Positions 1 to 12,734 of a DNA stretch of 64,000 nucleotides are shown here, one piece after another. Source of the stretch: Amyelois transitella. Its lineage: Eukaryota > Arthropoda > Insecta > Lepidoptera > Pyralidae. The stretch spans positions 6,575,001 through 6,639,000 of the forward strand of contig NC_083507.1 of assembly GCF_032362555.1 (NCBI RefSeq), read 5' to 3'. Position 1 is the stretch's first letter. Every line of letters begins with the position of its first letter. The translations under genes and the position numbers were made by a program. Under the pieces are notes generated by a model. That model had not been told where the DNA came from, searched no databases, and was given only the letters and a program-made list of their open reading frames with translations.

Positions 1-354
1 CGTCGAACATCGAAAGTCACTAAATATTAGGCTTCGAAATTGGGGAAAGTCTGTGAAATTTGTTACTTTGCTATTTCAGATGTAAATTTTAGTCAAAGTC
101 TTAATTGCAATGATAATGATAAAGGGGCAAAAGGACATTTCTTTATACTTTTCCTTTCCTTATATTATTCACGTTAGTAATTTTGAAACGATATATAGTT
201 TTGTAAATTGTTATAGGTACTCATAATGTTCTAGAATGTGCAAACTTTGAGTCAAATTGAATTATTTTAAAACTTTAAAACAGTTAATTAATCGTTTTCA
301 CACAGTAAAAAACTTAAAAGTGATTGATAAGTGTAAAATTAACTATTTGTACAG

Positions 355-3300
355 GACGACTACGCCATTACTCTTCAATGAGCTGCTGCAGTACTGGTCG
401 TCTAGTTCCCCTATCGGACAGATCACTGCTATGTACTACGCCTTAGGGATGGTTCTGGGAAACTTTGCAGCAACATTTTTTTATAATCATGGAACGTATG
501 GCAGCGTACAGTGTGCCATGAAGATAAAAATAGCTCTTAGTTCAGTTATTTTCAGAAAGGTGAGAAGATGGTTTGGTTTTGTATATAAATATGAAGATAG
601 GACTTTCGAGCGAATAAACAAGTAGTTTACTAAAAACAAAATTATTTGTAAACTAAAACCATAATGGATTTCACTTTAGTAGTAAACTTATACATTTTTG
701 TTAAATTAAAGTAATCGATTTTTTTTAAATTGACTTTTTGAGTATAAAGTACCTAAAATCTTTGTGACACTTTATAGATACTCCGCATGAACATTGCCTC
801 CCTGGGACAAGCCAAAGCTGGAAAGATTGTTAATTTGCTATCCAATGACTTGCAACGCTTCGACCTGACTTTATTAAGTTTAAATTACATTTGGATTATT
901 CCTGTACAAGTAATAGGTGTATGTTATATCGGGTATCTCCAGGCAGGGTATGCTATGATGATCGGTTTAGCTGTATCGATTCTTATTTCAGTTCCAATAC
1001 AAGGTACAGTAAATATTACGCTATGAATGTGATATACATTTAATTCTTCAATAAGTAATTTATAATTTTCATTTATTTCAAGTACTCAATGGTTGACTGA
1101 ATTTTCTTTAAATTTATATTGTACGTGTCATTTATTCCATAAAGAAACTTCATTATGGAACTTAATATAATTCCTCATGAAATAATTCTTCCATTCAAAT
1201 TTATTCAACGTAGTTTGTGTAATAAATTTTACTGGGACTGCTTTTGTCTAGTAAGAATAATATTTGTATACTTATTCCAGTCAGCTGTGGTGGAATAATC
1301 GGTAAGATACGTGCTAAAGCAGCGAGTAAAACCGATGAGAGGGTACAACTGATGAACGAGGTTATAACCGGTATTCATGTTAGTTTCCAATTAGTAACAT
1401 TTATGTATTGTCTTTTGAATATTATCTTTTTTATCGCTATGCCTATGTTACTCCTGAGGGTTTGTCTGTCGATATGTCAAATATCATCAAAGTCGGTCTG
1501 GTAGGTTTAGAGTTTATTCCTTACAATTGAAAATAAAATATACATCAGTAATTCTCGCTCGCGGCTCCGCCGGCGTGGAGGTAGCTTTACGCATAACCGG
1601 TAGAAACTACAACTATCCAGACCTATAATAGGCTGTAAGTTAATTCTATAGTATCCTATTCCCGTGCCAGTTTTATAAAGCGATTATATTGCTACGCTAT
1701 CAAACTGAAAATAATAACATACATTAGTAAGTACAGTACAGTTTAAAATTTAATGTACAGCCACTCGAATTTTACTTTTTTATTGTATTTCTGTAACATT
1801 AATTGCAATCACAGGTTATAAAAATGTTCGCGTGGGAAATACCTTTCAAAACTCTTGTGGAAAACAAACGCGACGATGAGCTGAATGACCTCCAGAAAGC
1901 AACTTATGTGAAAACCACAATCTTAGGGTTCGTGGCCTTCGCAGAGAGAACGGCTCTTTTTGTTACTATTCTAGCATATGTGCTGCTCGGAAATACGATG
2001 TCGGCTAATATTGTAAGTATTAAAGAGAATTACAGTTTTTAAGTATTTAACCAAATTGGCTTAAATTATAGTAACATTATGGCGTATGTAAATGAGAACC
2101 TTAGAAGGGAAAGAAGGTCAAGACGAATGTATGAGGGACGTTTTGGTGAAGGACCAGGTCAATAGTTACTTTAACCAACGAGCTAGCAAGAACAGATTTT
2201 GAATGTGAACGAAGGTAAAGAAGTATGCATCGCAAAAAGTGCGACGATTGAACCCATCCCCACATAAAAGAGCTGGCTCAGCTAACAAAGAGATGTTATC
2301 ATAGAAAATATCAACAGTTTTTGTTCTGGCCTTTCTTTGGTACAGTCTGAGAATCGGTAGCACCCTCATTTTCCTTTGTTCATGTTTCTCATTCATTAAT
2401 CTTTTTATCAAGTTGATAACTTGGTAGTACCGCAAACAACAATAATGCCCCTTTTGTTGAAGTACTCGTTTCATAACTTTGTTGTATCGGTTAAATGCAG
2501 AAACAAATTAATATTTTCAGATTTTTCCTCTCCAGCAATTCATGACTGCTGTGCAGATCGGTTTAACGTTATATTTGCCTATGATCGTAACATCCTTGGC
2601 TGAGATACGTATTTCAATAAAACGGTTACAAGATTTTCTTTTATTGGGTAAGTTTGATTGCAGTAAAGGAGACTTTCCAAATGTATGCCTACTCACGCAT
2701 AAATCTGGAAAGGGTTTGTCGATCCTATGTACATTAACATTCAAATACATATATACATACATATGTATATTTAAATGTACCTACACAATGTTCCTATGTG
2801 TTAAGTCTAACACTATCTTTGATATATGTGTTTAGTGGTTGCCAAAACATATATTTTAAACTTTCAGAAGACAGGGTTGATTTGGTGCCAGCAGACTCGG
2901 CGCCGGCCACGACACTGTCAAGACGCAAATGTACTAAATACGACGATAAGAAAGTCACGCCGCTCTCTTATCACAAAACTGACACGATAATTACCAATCG
3001 TAGGTACTTTGATGCTGATATCGCAGTCTCACATATAAAACTCACACCACCTGTTAGATATTATTGTTTTATTGCATTTGCTTCATTATTTATGGGTTTT
3101 AATGCCGTGAATAGAAATTACAAAAATGAAGTAAGGCTAGGGGAAGTAATAAATGAAACAAATTTTTCTAATATATTTTTATTGTAAATAAGAAAGTTTT
3201 CATTATCTTATCATCCTAATCTATGAAGGATTGACACATTAATAAGGCAATCCCTTAAAAGAATTCCTCTCAATCCTCGTGCTAAACCCACACCATAAAA

Positions 3301-6300
3301 AAACTAGCTTATACCCGCAGTTTCGCCCGCGTGAATTTAGGCGCTTCAAAAAGCGACGAATTTAATCGCTATCTACAAAAAATAGTGACGAAATTAGCAC
3401 CTCCTACAAAATGCAACGAATTTAAACGCCACCTACAAAATAATACAGGTTATTCGCAAATTTCATGGGAACTATAGTTTTTATCGGGATGAAAGGTACT
3501 GGATGAAAGTCACTCTCCAGACTCTTATTATATATACGTGATATTTTAAGAAGAAACCCATGAAGAGGTAACAAACAGTCAAACAAATAAAGTTATTTTC
3601 GCATTTTTTATATATAAGTTGGGATATATATAATAGATATATGTAATTCATTTTTATGCCTAGACAGATTCTTTATGCCTTGAGTGGAATTTTGGACTCT
3701 ACTTTGTCAGTAGGCAACAATATAATGAATCATATTTTAATGACATGTGCGGTAACAAATAATGTGGTTACTGACATAAATCCTATCTGGGCCTGATTAG
3801 GTATAGTATTCAATGCGGGTCACGAAACACAACTTCATACACTTACGCTCTGGTGTGTGCCATAAGTAAGTTAAAACAGATCATAAAATAGGATTTAATG
3901 GAAGATTGGCAATCTAAACTTAATGTATAAAGAAGAACTAGCTTTGCCCGCGACTTCGTCCGCGTGGAATAGTTATTTTGGGCAGCATTGAGGATAATTT
4001 TCCCCGTTTTTTTCCACATTTTCCATTATTTCTTCGCTCCTAATAGTTGCAGCGTGATGTTATATAGCCTTCCTCGATAAATGGTCTGTTCAACACAATT
4101 TTTTTTAAATTCACACCAGTAGTCCCTGAGATTAGCGCGGTCAAACAAACAAACTTTTTAGCTATATAATATTAGCATAGATTTAATATCTTAAATATCC
4201 GTAATTATGTTTGTCCCGTTGTTGGTGATTTGAATACTGGAATTATTCTACTCTGTATTAGGAGCCTTCTTAAGTAATTCTTTTGTTTGTTCTACAAATT
4301 ACAAAGCGCATATCCTCTTTTCAAAAATAAGATTTGTTCGTTACCTTCAAGTAACTCATCGTTATTCAAGAACGGAAAGATTTCTAATATTCTGCTGATA
4401 TATTCTTAGGTGTTCCTTTTATACAAATGATATTATTTATCTATTAAGATATAAAAGCGGTTGATATGATTAATTATTAAAACAGGATCTGTATCTTTTG
4501 GCTTAAACTTATATACATGAAAAATTACATATCATGTTTTGGATGACGAAATATGACTTGAAATGTTATTTCTTATTATGTTCCAGGTTTTATTTCCGAA
4601 ATTTCTTTGAATCGTAGTTTGTCAGTTCCTAATGACGTAGCCGTGGAGGTGCGTGAGGTGACGGCAAGCTGGTCTGATGACCTCAATGTGGCGGTGCTAA
4701 AGAATATCTCCTTCAAGCTGGGGCAGGGCAAGCTGTGCGCCATTATAGGAGCCGTAGGTTCAGGGAAAGTATGTTTTAAATTAAAATACTTAATAAGTAC
4801 TCCATTATTTATTGGCAGCCTCTGAAAGAGCTGTTAGTCAATTAATAAGTCAAAAAAGTTGGTCGGCTATGACAAAATTTGATCTCACTTTAATTAATCA
4901 AACAACCACGGAAGTTAAATCACCATGCCAAGAAGAATTGATTACTGGCGACTGTGCTGAATAAAATATTATTATCATTGATGTGATTTTTGCTTAGCTA
5001 GCTAGCGATATTAATGCAGCTAGCGATATTAATGCACAAGTGAAATTTTATCAAGCTTCTAACGTAAATCGTACAAGTACACATTATCTCGCATTTCTTT
5101 TAGTAATAGGCGATAATCAATCAACCTGTCTGATTTGACTATCTACAAAGTAACAACAAGGCCCCTTTTTTCCCTACTTGAAGTTGTGCCCGAGACACGA
5201 CTATCTTAGTTTTCTGAATCGGTTCGTTGCCAGGTAGCCACTTGGTTGCTTATTATTGTCTGTATCGTACCTAATTATTGATTTAATTGAATAAATAATT
5301 TCATTGCAATCAAATATCGGTGACTCGTCTACTGATTGAAAGTGAACATTGTTGTTTTCAGTCTTCAATTTTACAACTGCTTCTAAATGAACTGCCCGCT
5401 GCTTCTGGTAGCGTTTCAGTTAACGGAAACGTCTCATATGCTAGTCAGGATGCCTGGCTTTTCCCCAGCACTATAAGAGAGAACATTATCTTTGGCCAGC
5501 CGTATGATGCTAATAAATACCGAAGGGTAATGATAAAATTTTAAATTTTATTTATAACAAAATATTTTTTAATTGAAAACTAATAATACTGTTTCCGGGG
5601 TACTTGAAGTCCAATAAAGTACCTTATAACTTATTTATTTTTTATTTTCTTAAGGTTAGTTGAGTGGAATTACAAACAAAACAAATAGACTATAAATACT
5701 ACTTAATCAATTAGCAAATATCTTTTTGCAAATTTTAACTAAAACTTCGTTGTTATAGGTTTTGATATAGGTTTTACCATAGTTTTATTTAGTGTTATGC
5801 TTGAAATAAACATATTACACATATTTTTGAGCTTAGCGACTAGTAGAGAATAGCTAGGGTTTGGATTTGTCTTAAAACCATTGTGTTAAGAAAAAAAAAA
5901 ACATTTTATATGTTTGATTACATTTTTACAGATTTGTAAAGCATGTGCGTTGGAAAGAGATTTCTTGCAATTACCGTTCGGAGACCAGTCTTTGGTGGGG
6001 GAGCGAGGGGTAACATTATCAGGAGGTCAGCGGGCGAGAGTAAATTTAGCTCGTGCTGTTTATAGAGAAGTGAGTGCATATATTTCTTATTCAATCGAAA
6101 ATAAATATAATTTTCATAAAAAAGACAGTGTACACATCGTCTATTCAAGTAGTGCGGGGATTGCACTACCTGATTCTTGGTTAAAATCTCTCGCAAGTCT
6201 CACACCACTCCAATTGGGAAGATGTAGTTCAATTCAAATATTTTATACAATTCATACCTCAGGATAAGATCTGACGGAAAATGTGACATATGTTTTTTAA

Positions 6301-9300
6301 CAAAAATTTTTGATTACTAGTTGTTGCGCGTAACTCCTTATGCGTGTTATCGGAAATACGAAGGTTAAGGTTATTAAATTTACTCAAGGTTCGGATCCAG
6401 ATCTTCCATTTTTTTTTTCGCCAAAAGAATAGCTCATCATATTGGACAAATTTTGTTAAGACGTCTTTTTCATTATTCGGATGATGAAGCTAGTCTATAA
6501 TGGCTCTGCATCAGATGTTTCAGATGTTCGATTTTAATACGCTAACAGAAAATGCTTATCAGGTTGAACAACATTCGTGAAGACGTCTTTCCCATAATTC
6601 AGATGATTTGGCTAGTCTTTAATGATTCTGCATCAGGTGTTCTAGATATTCTATTTTTATACGCCAGCAGAAAATGCTCATCAGTTTGAACAACTTTTTA
6701 ACGTTAAGACGTCATTTCGATATTTCATATATTTAATTGAGTTGTTATGGTTCGATCAGCTGTTCCAGATTCCAAAATAAATTATACCCTATATGTTGGT
6801 CAGACATAAGAGCTATACATCAAAAGTTTCTTTAAAATCCGTTCAGTAATTCTGGAGATTAGTGTGTACAAACAAACATACAAACAGACAGCCAATTTTT
6901 TTCAATTATATGCTCGGTTACTTTGTCTACTATATTTTTAAAATATACTCAATGTATAGACAAAAATTTTTTACTGTTTAATTATATGTTTATTGATTGA
7001 CACTGGAGCAAGTATCGTTAGTTAAGGCGAAGTAACTTTTTCAGGCGGACATATATCTTTTAGACGATCCTTTGTCTGCGGTGGATGCTAATGTGGGCCG
7101 TCAGCTATTCGAGGGCTGTTTCAATGGGTATCTGCGCGGGCGCACAAGAGTTCTAGTCACACATCAAATACATTTTCTTCAGGCTGCTGATGAAATTATT
7201 GTGCTCAATGAGGTATTGTTTACTATAAATAAATATCTAAACGGAATCTTTGCAATGGGAAGGCCGAGATGAAAACATGCCTTGATCAAATTTGGGACAT
7301 TCTGTGAAAAAGTCTCATGAAAGGTACCTTAAACAATGAGTTTGCGTGCATGATTGGAGCCTCTACTTATTACTCTGGGAAAAAATATTAAGTATTTTGA
7401 GACTGATTTTCAAAGAAAATTTGGTTTTCAGGGTCGAGTGAAAAACATGGGCTCGTTTGATGAACTTGCTTTATCTGGTGAAGAGTTTATGATGTTACTA
7501 GCTACACTACAGGAATACGATGAAGCAGACGACACTGAGACTGGGGAACCTTTACAAGTTAGTAAATATTTGTTTTTGTTTGGGAGCGATGAGAGTGAAG
7601 ATAAACCATAATTATTTAACACCATTTGAAACTTTTATAAGAACTGAAATTTAAACAACTTTTAGATGCTGAATAATCAATTTTTACACATTGAAAATGA
7701 ACAGCCCGTAAATTTTAACCCTCAAGAGATACAAGAGGAGGAGCGTCAACATGGACATCTAAAATGGGAAGTGATCAGTACATACTTCAAATCTGGCGGG
7801 AAAATGTCTAAAGTCACTTTATTTATGGTAATATTGGTAGCAACTTGTGGTGCTTCGTCAGATTTCTGGATCAGTTACTGGTATGTAAATTAATAAAATT
7901 AGTTATATCAATACTTTGTGTAATAATACGTGGCTTTTCTATTTAACTATTTATAAGTTGCTGTTCTAACGCTGTTGGCTCGCTATTAAAATGAATAAAA
8001 CTCTAATAAAAATGATTGATGATATAAAGGATAGATCTTCATAGGTGCAGCCATCTCACTTTAGAATAAAAGGTACCAAAGAGCCACTTTGGCTTAGGCC
8101 AACATGAACGCCTTCCAAAATGGCCGAGTCCCTGCGGGCCCTAGAACATTTATATGAACCAACATAATAATATTAACATTATCATGATGTTCAAGGTCTA
8201 ACCAAATGGCAAATTATGAAAAAGAATTACATGGAGTGCATATTGGTTAGTAAATAATCATTATTTGTATATTTAACTTTGCTTAATAAATTTTATACTT
8301 GTTTATTATACAAATGCGAATAATTGTGTCAAGGTATAATTTCATAATTTAAAAGTTATTAATTAAGTCTGTCTGTTTTATTAACTTTTTCACGCGGATT
8401 ATGCGGCAAAGCTTGCAAAACTTTTGCTAAGGAAGTTGATTTTGTCTTAGGTATTGTAACAATAAAAGCATCATTTATTTACTGAATCAGTAAAAAGTAA
8501 TGTTACAGGTTTTCATGCCAGTCAGTACTATATCTGAATAAATACATAAACTAAAGGTTTTCTATTTATATATTGTAGATCCTGGCTTGGAGTTAAAAGT
8601 GGGTCAGTTCACTACTGGTCAGTACCTTAGCATACACGGTTGTATCATTGCTGGTTGCATCACGTTGACCCAGATCAGAGTGATGACTTTTGTCAGGCTT
8701 TGCACTTCCGCCTCGAGGTATCTTCATAACATCATGTTCTCAACAGTCATTACTGGTATCATGAGGTTTTTTGATACCAATCTATCAGGTAGTTATTTTA
8801 TTCCCGTTCTGATTAATTTTGTTAATGATTATGTAAATGTTAAAGACTTTTTTTTATTGTGATCTTTTATCCTATCTTACCTCTTATTGGGTTAGTTAAT
8901 TACAATGGGGCTTCTACTCCATTTATTACTATTACAAACATGAGTTGCATACAAAATTTTGTTATAATCGTAAAATTTACGAATCGAATAACACTTCTTT
9001 CTACTTTACTATATATTATGTACCTATTCATTTAAATTTATGGGACCTAATCCGATTTATTTAACTCTTTATAACGATTTTATGTTAAAAGGTCGAATCC
9101 TTAACCGATTTACAAAGGATGTTGGAGAATTGGACGAGTCAATCCCGAGGACTTTGTGGATTGTATTCCAAATTTACAGCTCGCTTCTATCCATATTGGT
9201 GTTAAATGCTTTAGCATTGTCCTGGAGTATAATACCATCTATCTTTATGATAATTTTGTTCTGTTTTGCTGTAAAAATGTACATGAAAGGTGCTCAAGCT

Positions 9301-12300
9301 GTTAAACGGTTGGAAGGAACCAGTATGTTAAATCATTTATTGTATTTTTAATCTATTATATTATTATGAGTGCTACATATAAAATAACTGTTTGAACACA
9401 ACAAAAAATATTATGTATGTATGTATGTATCTATATTACTTTTATCGTACCAGCTTATTTCTACGTTCATTGGCTTCTAATTTCGGGTTAATCACGTCCA
9501 TGTACTCGTACGTGACATATTAAGAGCCATTTTCCTCTACATTTCAGCGAAAAGTCCTGTATTTGGAATGATAACATCAACAATAAATGGCATTGCTACC
9601 ATTAGATCCGCCGGTGCACAAGAAAGACTTAAAGACGAGTTTGATGTTTATCAGGTACTTATGAATTAAAATTATTGTTAATACCTGCGTAGCTTGGTAA
9701 ATATGCGATTGTAGTATATGCTTTTTCTTATTTGAACTTCATTTTATAAAGTTTTCATGGATTCTTAAAAACAATTCAGTAATTTATTTGCCTGTTTTAA
9801 TATTTTACATAAATTTCAGGACTTTAACACCATTTCGTATAATTGCGTCTTGGGAGGATCATCTGCTTTAGGCCTTTATTTGGATATAATTTGTGTTATC
9901 TACGTTACTTGCATCATACTTATTTTTTTATTTATGGATAAAGGTAAGTTTATGATATTCGACATATTCTCTCTAACTACATCTCTACACTTTTATGAAA
10001 TCTATTTGTAAATTTCTGCTTCCATCACCAAAACTTTTTGATTTGTTTTGTTGCTAATGGAATAAAATAACATATTTAGTTTGTGCATTATTTTTACACA
10101 ATACATTCACTTCAAAAAAGTATTTTTAAACAAAAAAACACATTGGTTTTGGCAAGTAATTTTTTGTTCTCCTCTCTTTTCTCTTCACAGAGTCAGTCAA
10201 TGTTGGCGATGTAGGATTGGCTGTAACTCAAGGCTATATATTGACGACGTTCCTGCAGCATGGCGCTCGCATGCTAGTAGAGCTCATCGCACAACTGACG
10301 AGTGTCGAGCGAGTACTCGAGTACACTCGCATCGACACAGAAACCAACCTCTTCGAAGGCAGTAAGTAACAAATGAACCATACATCCCAAAAATTAAAAT
10401 TTAAGCTTATTTAGATTTTTGCATCAATCACTCTTATAATATAGCTCACTGTATGGTCTGCCCATTTGATAAAGAAACCTGTTGTCAGTATTTAAATGAT
10501 TTATTTGTTTTTATTTACCTGCTTCATAAACAGTGGTTTTCTCGATTTGTTTTAGAGCTAAAGCCTTCTACGGATTGGCCCTCGGAAGGGAGTATTGAGT
10601 TCCGGAGAGTATATTTGCGTTACGACACCGCCGAAGCTCCTATATTAAAGGATCTCAACTTCGTGATCCGCAATGGATGGAAGGCACGTGTGTCATCTTT
10701 TATACATATCTACCTACCTCAATGTTTTTCATGTATCTATAAAAAGAGAAGAATAAGATTTTCTCTGAGTATCCATAGCGCGGGCGTAATGCTAAAACGC
10801 GAGTAAGAAGAAGGATAGAAGTTTATTGCTCTTAATATTATCCGGTTCACTGAAAATGGCCATTGTAATATATGTAAATTAAACTTGAAACACAGAATGC
10901 GTTTATTTTTCAGGTGGGGATTGTTGGCAGGACAGGTGCTGGAAAGTCATCTCTTGTATCAGCGTTGTTAAGATTCGCCTATATTGATGGATCAATAACT
11001 ATTAATGGGCTAGACACATCTCTCGTCTCAAGACAGGTAGAAAATGTCAACCAATTTCAGTATCTATTTTCTCAACTTTATGATAAAACAAACTTATACA
11101 CTTTCTTGAGAATGTTAAATGGTAATGTTGCAAAAAAGTTTTGTTACTCCCGAAGATCTAGTATAACTCTGTGTCTCATTGTCAAAATTGCCATAGAGGT
11201 AGGGTTTTTACCAAAATCGGTCGAGAACTTTATACTATTTGTTAAAAAAAACATACCTTTTATATTATTACGAGTATATAATCTGGATGGTACGGATGAC
11301 ATATGATTTTGTTTTTATATTATGACCTATGTTGGTTGTTCTTGTAAATGCTCATTCTACGACATATGTTCCAGGAACTGCGATCAAATATTGCAATTAT
11401 TCCACAATCACCAGTGCTGTTCCCGGCTACGGTGCGATACAATTTGGATCCATTCGATATCTACAGCGACGAAGACCTCTGGAGAGCTCTCGAACAGGTT
11501 CATACTGTGGCGTCAAGTGCTGACTGAATTCTTAGCAGTAGTAAAACATTAAAAAGTTTCTGATATAACAATTTTGATATTCATTTCAATTCGTTCATAA
11601 AAAGATTTGCACGATATGTTAACAACGAGAATAAAAGAAAAAAAAAAAAACAATCACTTAAAAATATAATACGACACAATATGAGTAGGTTTTATATAAA
11701 GGTTCATCTACAAAGGTAGCGAAGGATTTGATTCTTGTAAAAAAACTGGCTAAACGTTTCTAAAGAAAATAAGATAACTAATTGAATACCACATAGTGAA
11801 GAACTGTAGATGTAATTATAATGGGCAATCAACGCGAAATACAGGAAAATTTTGTTTGTATTTGTTAATATAGCATTGAATTGTAATATTTGCATTTCAC
11901 AGGTAGAATTGAAATCAGCAATACCTTCTCTGGACTTCAAAGTTACCGATGGTGGTTCCAACTTTTCGGTGGGACAGCGACAGTTAATGTGCCTCGCACG
12001 CGCAGTGCTCAAATCTAATAGAATACTGATAATGGACGAGGCTACTGCAAACGTAGACCACCAGTTTGTATCTTTTTCTACTCGAATTTGCAGTAAATTT
12101 TGATACACTTGTACATAAGATGTCAATGTCTATCCCTTGCGCGGTATTTAGAGCTCGAAAAGACTCACGTTCAGCTTAATAACTTAGTGATGGAATTGAG
12201 ATAAAGATAGAGACAGGTTGCTTGTAAATCACATTAACCTTAACTTTATAAGCATTTCCTTTGATTAACTTTAACAATCTGCGCGAAAAGATAAGTAGCT

Positions 12301-12702
12301 ACCAAACTAAAGCACGGAGGTTTTCAGTTAAAATTTACCTATGTGTCTCTTTTGTTACTTGCTAACTAAAGGTAAGATCTTAGTATATTATTAGGAAGCT
12401 AACCCTTAAATGAATAGACTGATCTTTTCTTCAGGACGGACTGTTTAATCCAGAAGACGATTCGCCGTCTGTTCTCCTCGTGTACGGTGTTGACAATAGC
12501 ACACCGACTTTATACCGTGATGGACTCCGACCGAGTGTTAGTGATGGAAAATGGGCGAGTGGTGGAATTTGAACACCCTCACTTATTACTTACTAATAGC
12601 CACAGCAAGCTCTCAGCATTGGTCCGAGAAACCGGTGATAATATAAGCTTGCAACTATTTAATATAGCTGAACATCACTATAAAAAGAGTAATGAAATTT
12701 AA
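355..12702 (+). CDS. Gene A: ABCC (MRP4-type) transporter, 5' end outside window
   Basis: Exons: 355-559, 778-1003, 1281-1378, 1815-2012, 2521-2647, 2868-2999, 4587-4768, 5362-5526, 5932-6069, 7045-7212, 7432-7557, 7666-7880, 8196-8245, 8579-8788, 9092-9322, 9548-9654, 9820-9943, 10191-10361, 10556-10683, 10914-11036, 11375-11497, 11903-12063, 12435-12702. They match exons 3-25 of gene B; the first two exons must lie left of the window. About 1224 residues are encoded here and every phase agrees. Order: TMD1, NBD1 (Walker A GAVGSGK across the 4768/5362 junction, LSGGQ in 5932-6069, [10 protein letters not shown] in 7045-7212, H-loop VTHQ), TMD2, NBD2 (GRTGAGKSS in 10914-11036, FSVGQRQ and [12 protein letters not shown] in 11903-12063, TIAHRL in the last exon). 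As in other ABCC proteins, NBD1 has Asp where the catalytic Glu should be, so only NBD2 looks fully catalytic. The intron after 10683 starts with GC. Expected role: ATP-driven export of organic anions or conjugates at the plasma membrane. The substrate cannot be read from sequence. It is a tandem paralog of B and appears functional. Confidence 0.93.
3342..3445 (+). repeat. Short tandem repeat, period 29-31 bp
   Basis: The motif cttcaaaa/ctacaaaa recurs at 3344, 3373, 3404 and 3433, each followed by 'gacgaa'- or 'caacgaa'-like sequence. It is embedded in a moth-type dispersed repeat starting at about 3300 ('actagcttatacccgcag'). Confidence 0.65.
3935..4185 (+). repeat. Moth-type dispersed repeat
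   Basis: Begins 'actagctttgcccgcgactt', carries 'gatgttatatagccttcctc' and ends in a run of 'caaacaaacaaac'. It lies in a gene A intron. Confidence 0.5.
5001..5036 (+). repeat. Exact 18-bp tandem duplication
   Basis: Two adjacent identical copies of GCTAGCGATATTAATGCA in the gene A intron between exons 4587-4768 and 5362-5526. Confidence 0.9.
6419..6775 (+). repeat. About 121-bp tandem repeat, three decaying copies
   Basis: Units start at about 6419, 6540 and 6662, each opening CGCC/CGCT-A-AAGAAT-like and containing 'aagacgtc', 'gctagtct' and 'tgcatcag' at matching positions. The third is the most diverged. It lies in a gene A intron (6070-7044), followed to about 7000 by a separate dispersed-repeat tail also seen at about 30350-30650. 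Confidence 0.75.
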
Positions 12703-12728
12703 ATGGGGATTTTATCATGATCAGTTAA

Positions 12729-12734
12729 AATAAA
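12729..12734 (+). terminator. Poly(A) signal of gene A
   Basis: AATAAA lies 27 bases after the gene A stop codon, a normal distance for a short insect 3' UTR. Further AT-rich candidates follow, so the cleavage site is not certain. Confidence 0.55.

Noticed and set aside
2166..2474. 102-codon minus-strand frame within a gene A intron
   Set aside because: No recognisable domain; it lies in intronic sequence between well-supported exons.
355..12702. Gene A looking like a pseudogene because its coding sequence is broken into many short frames
   Set aside because: All 23 exons join in phase with usable splice sites and every NBD motif is intact; the breaks are introns.
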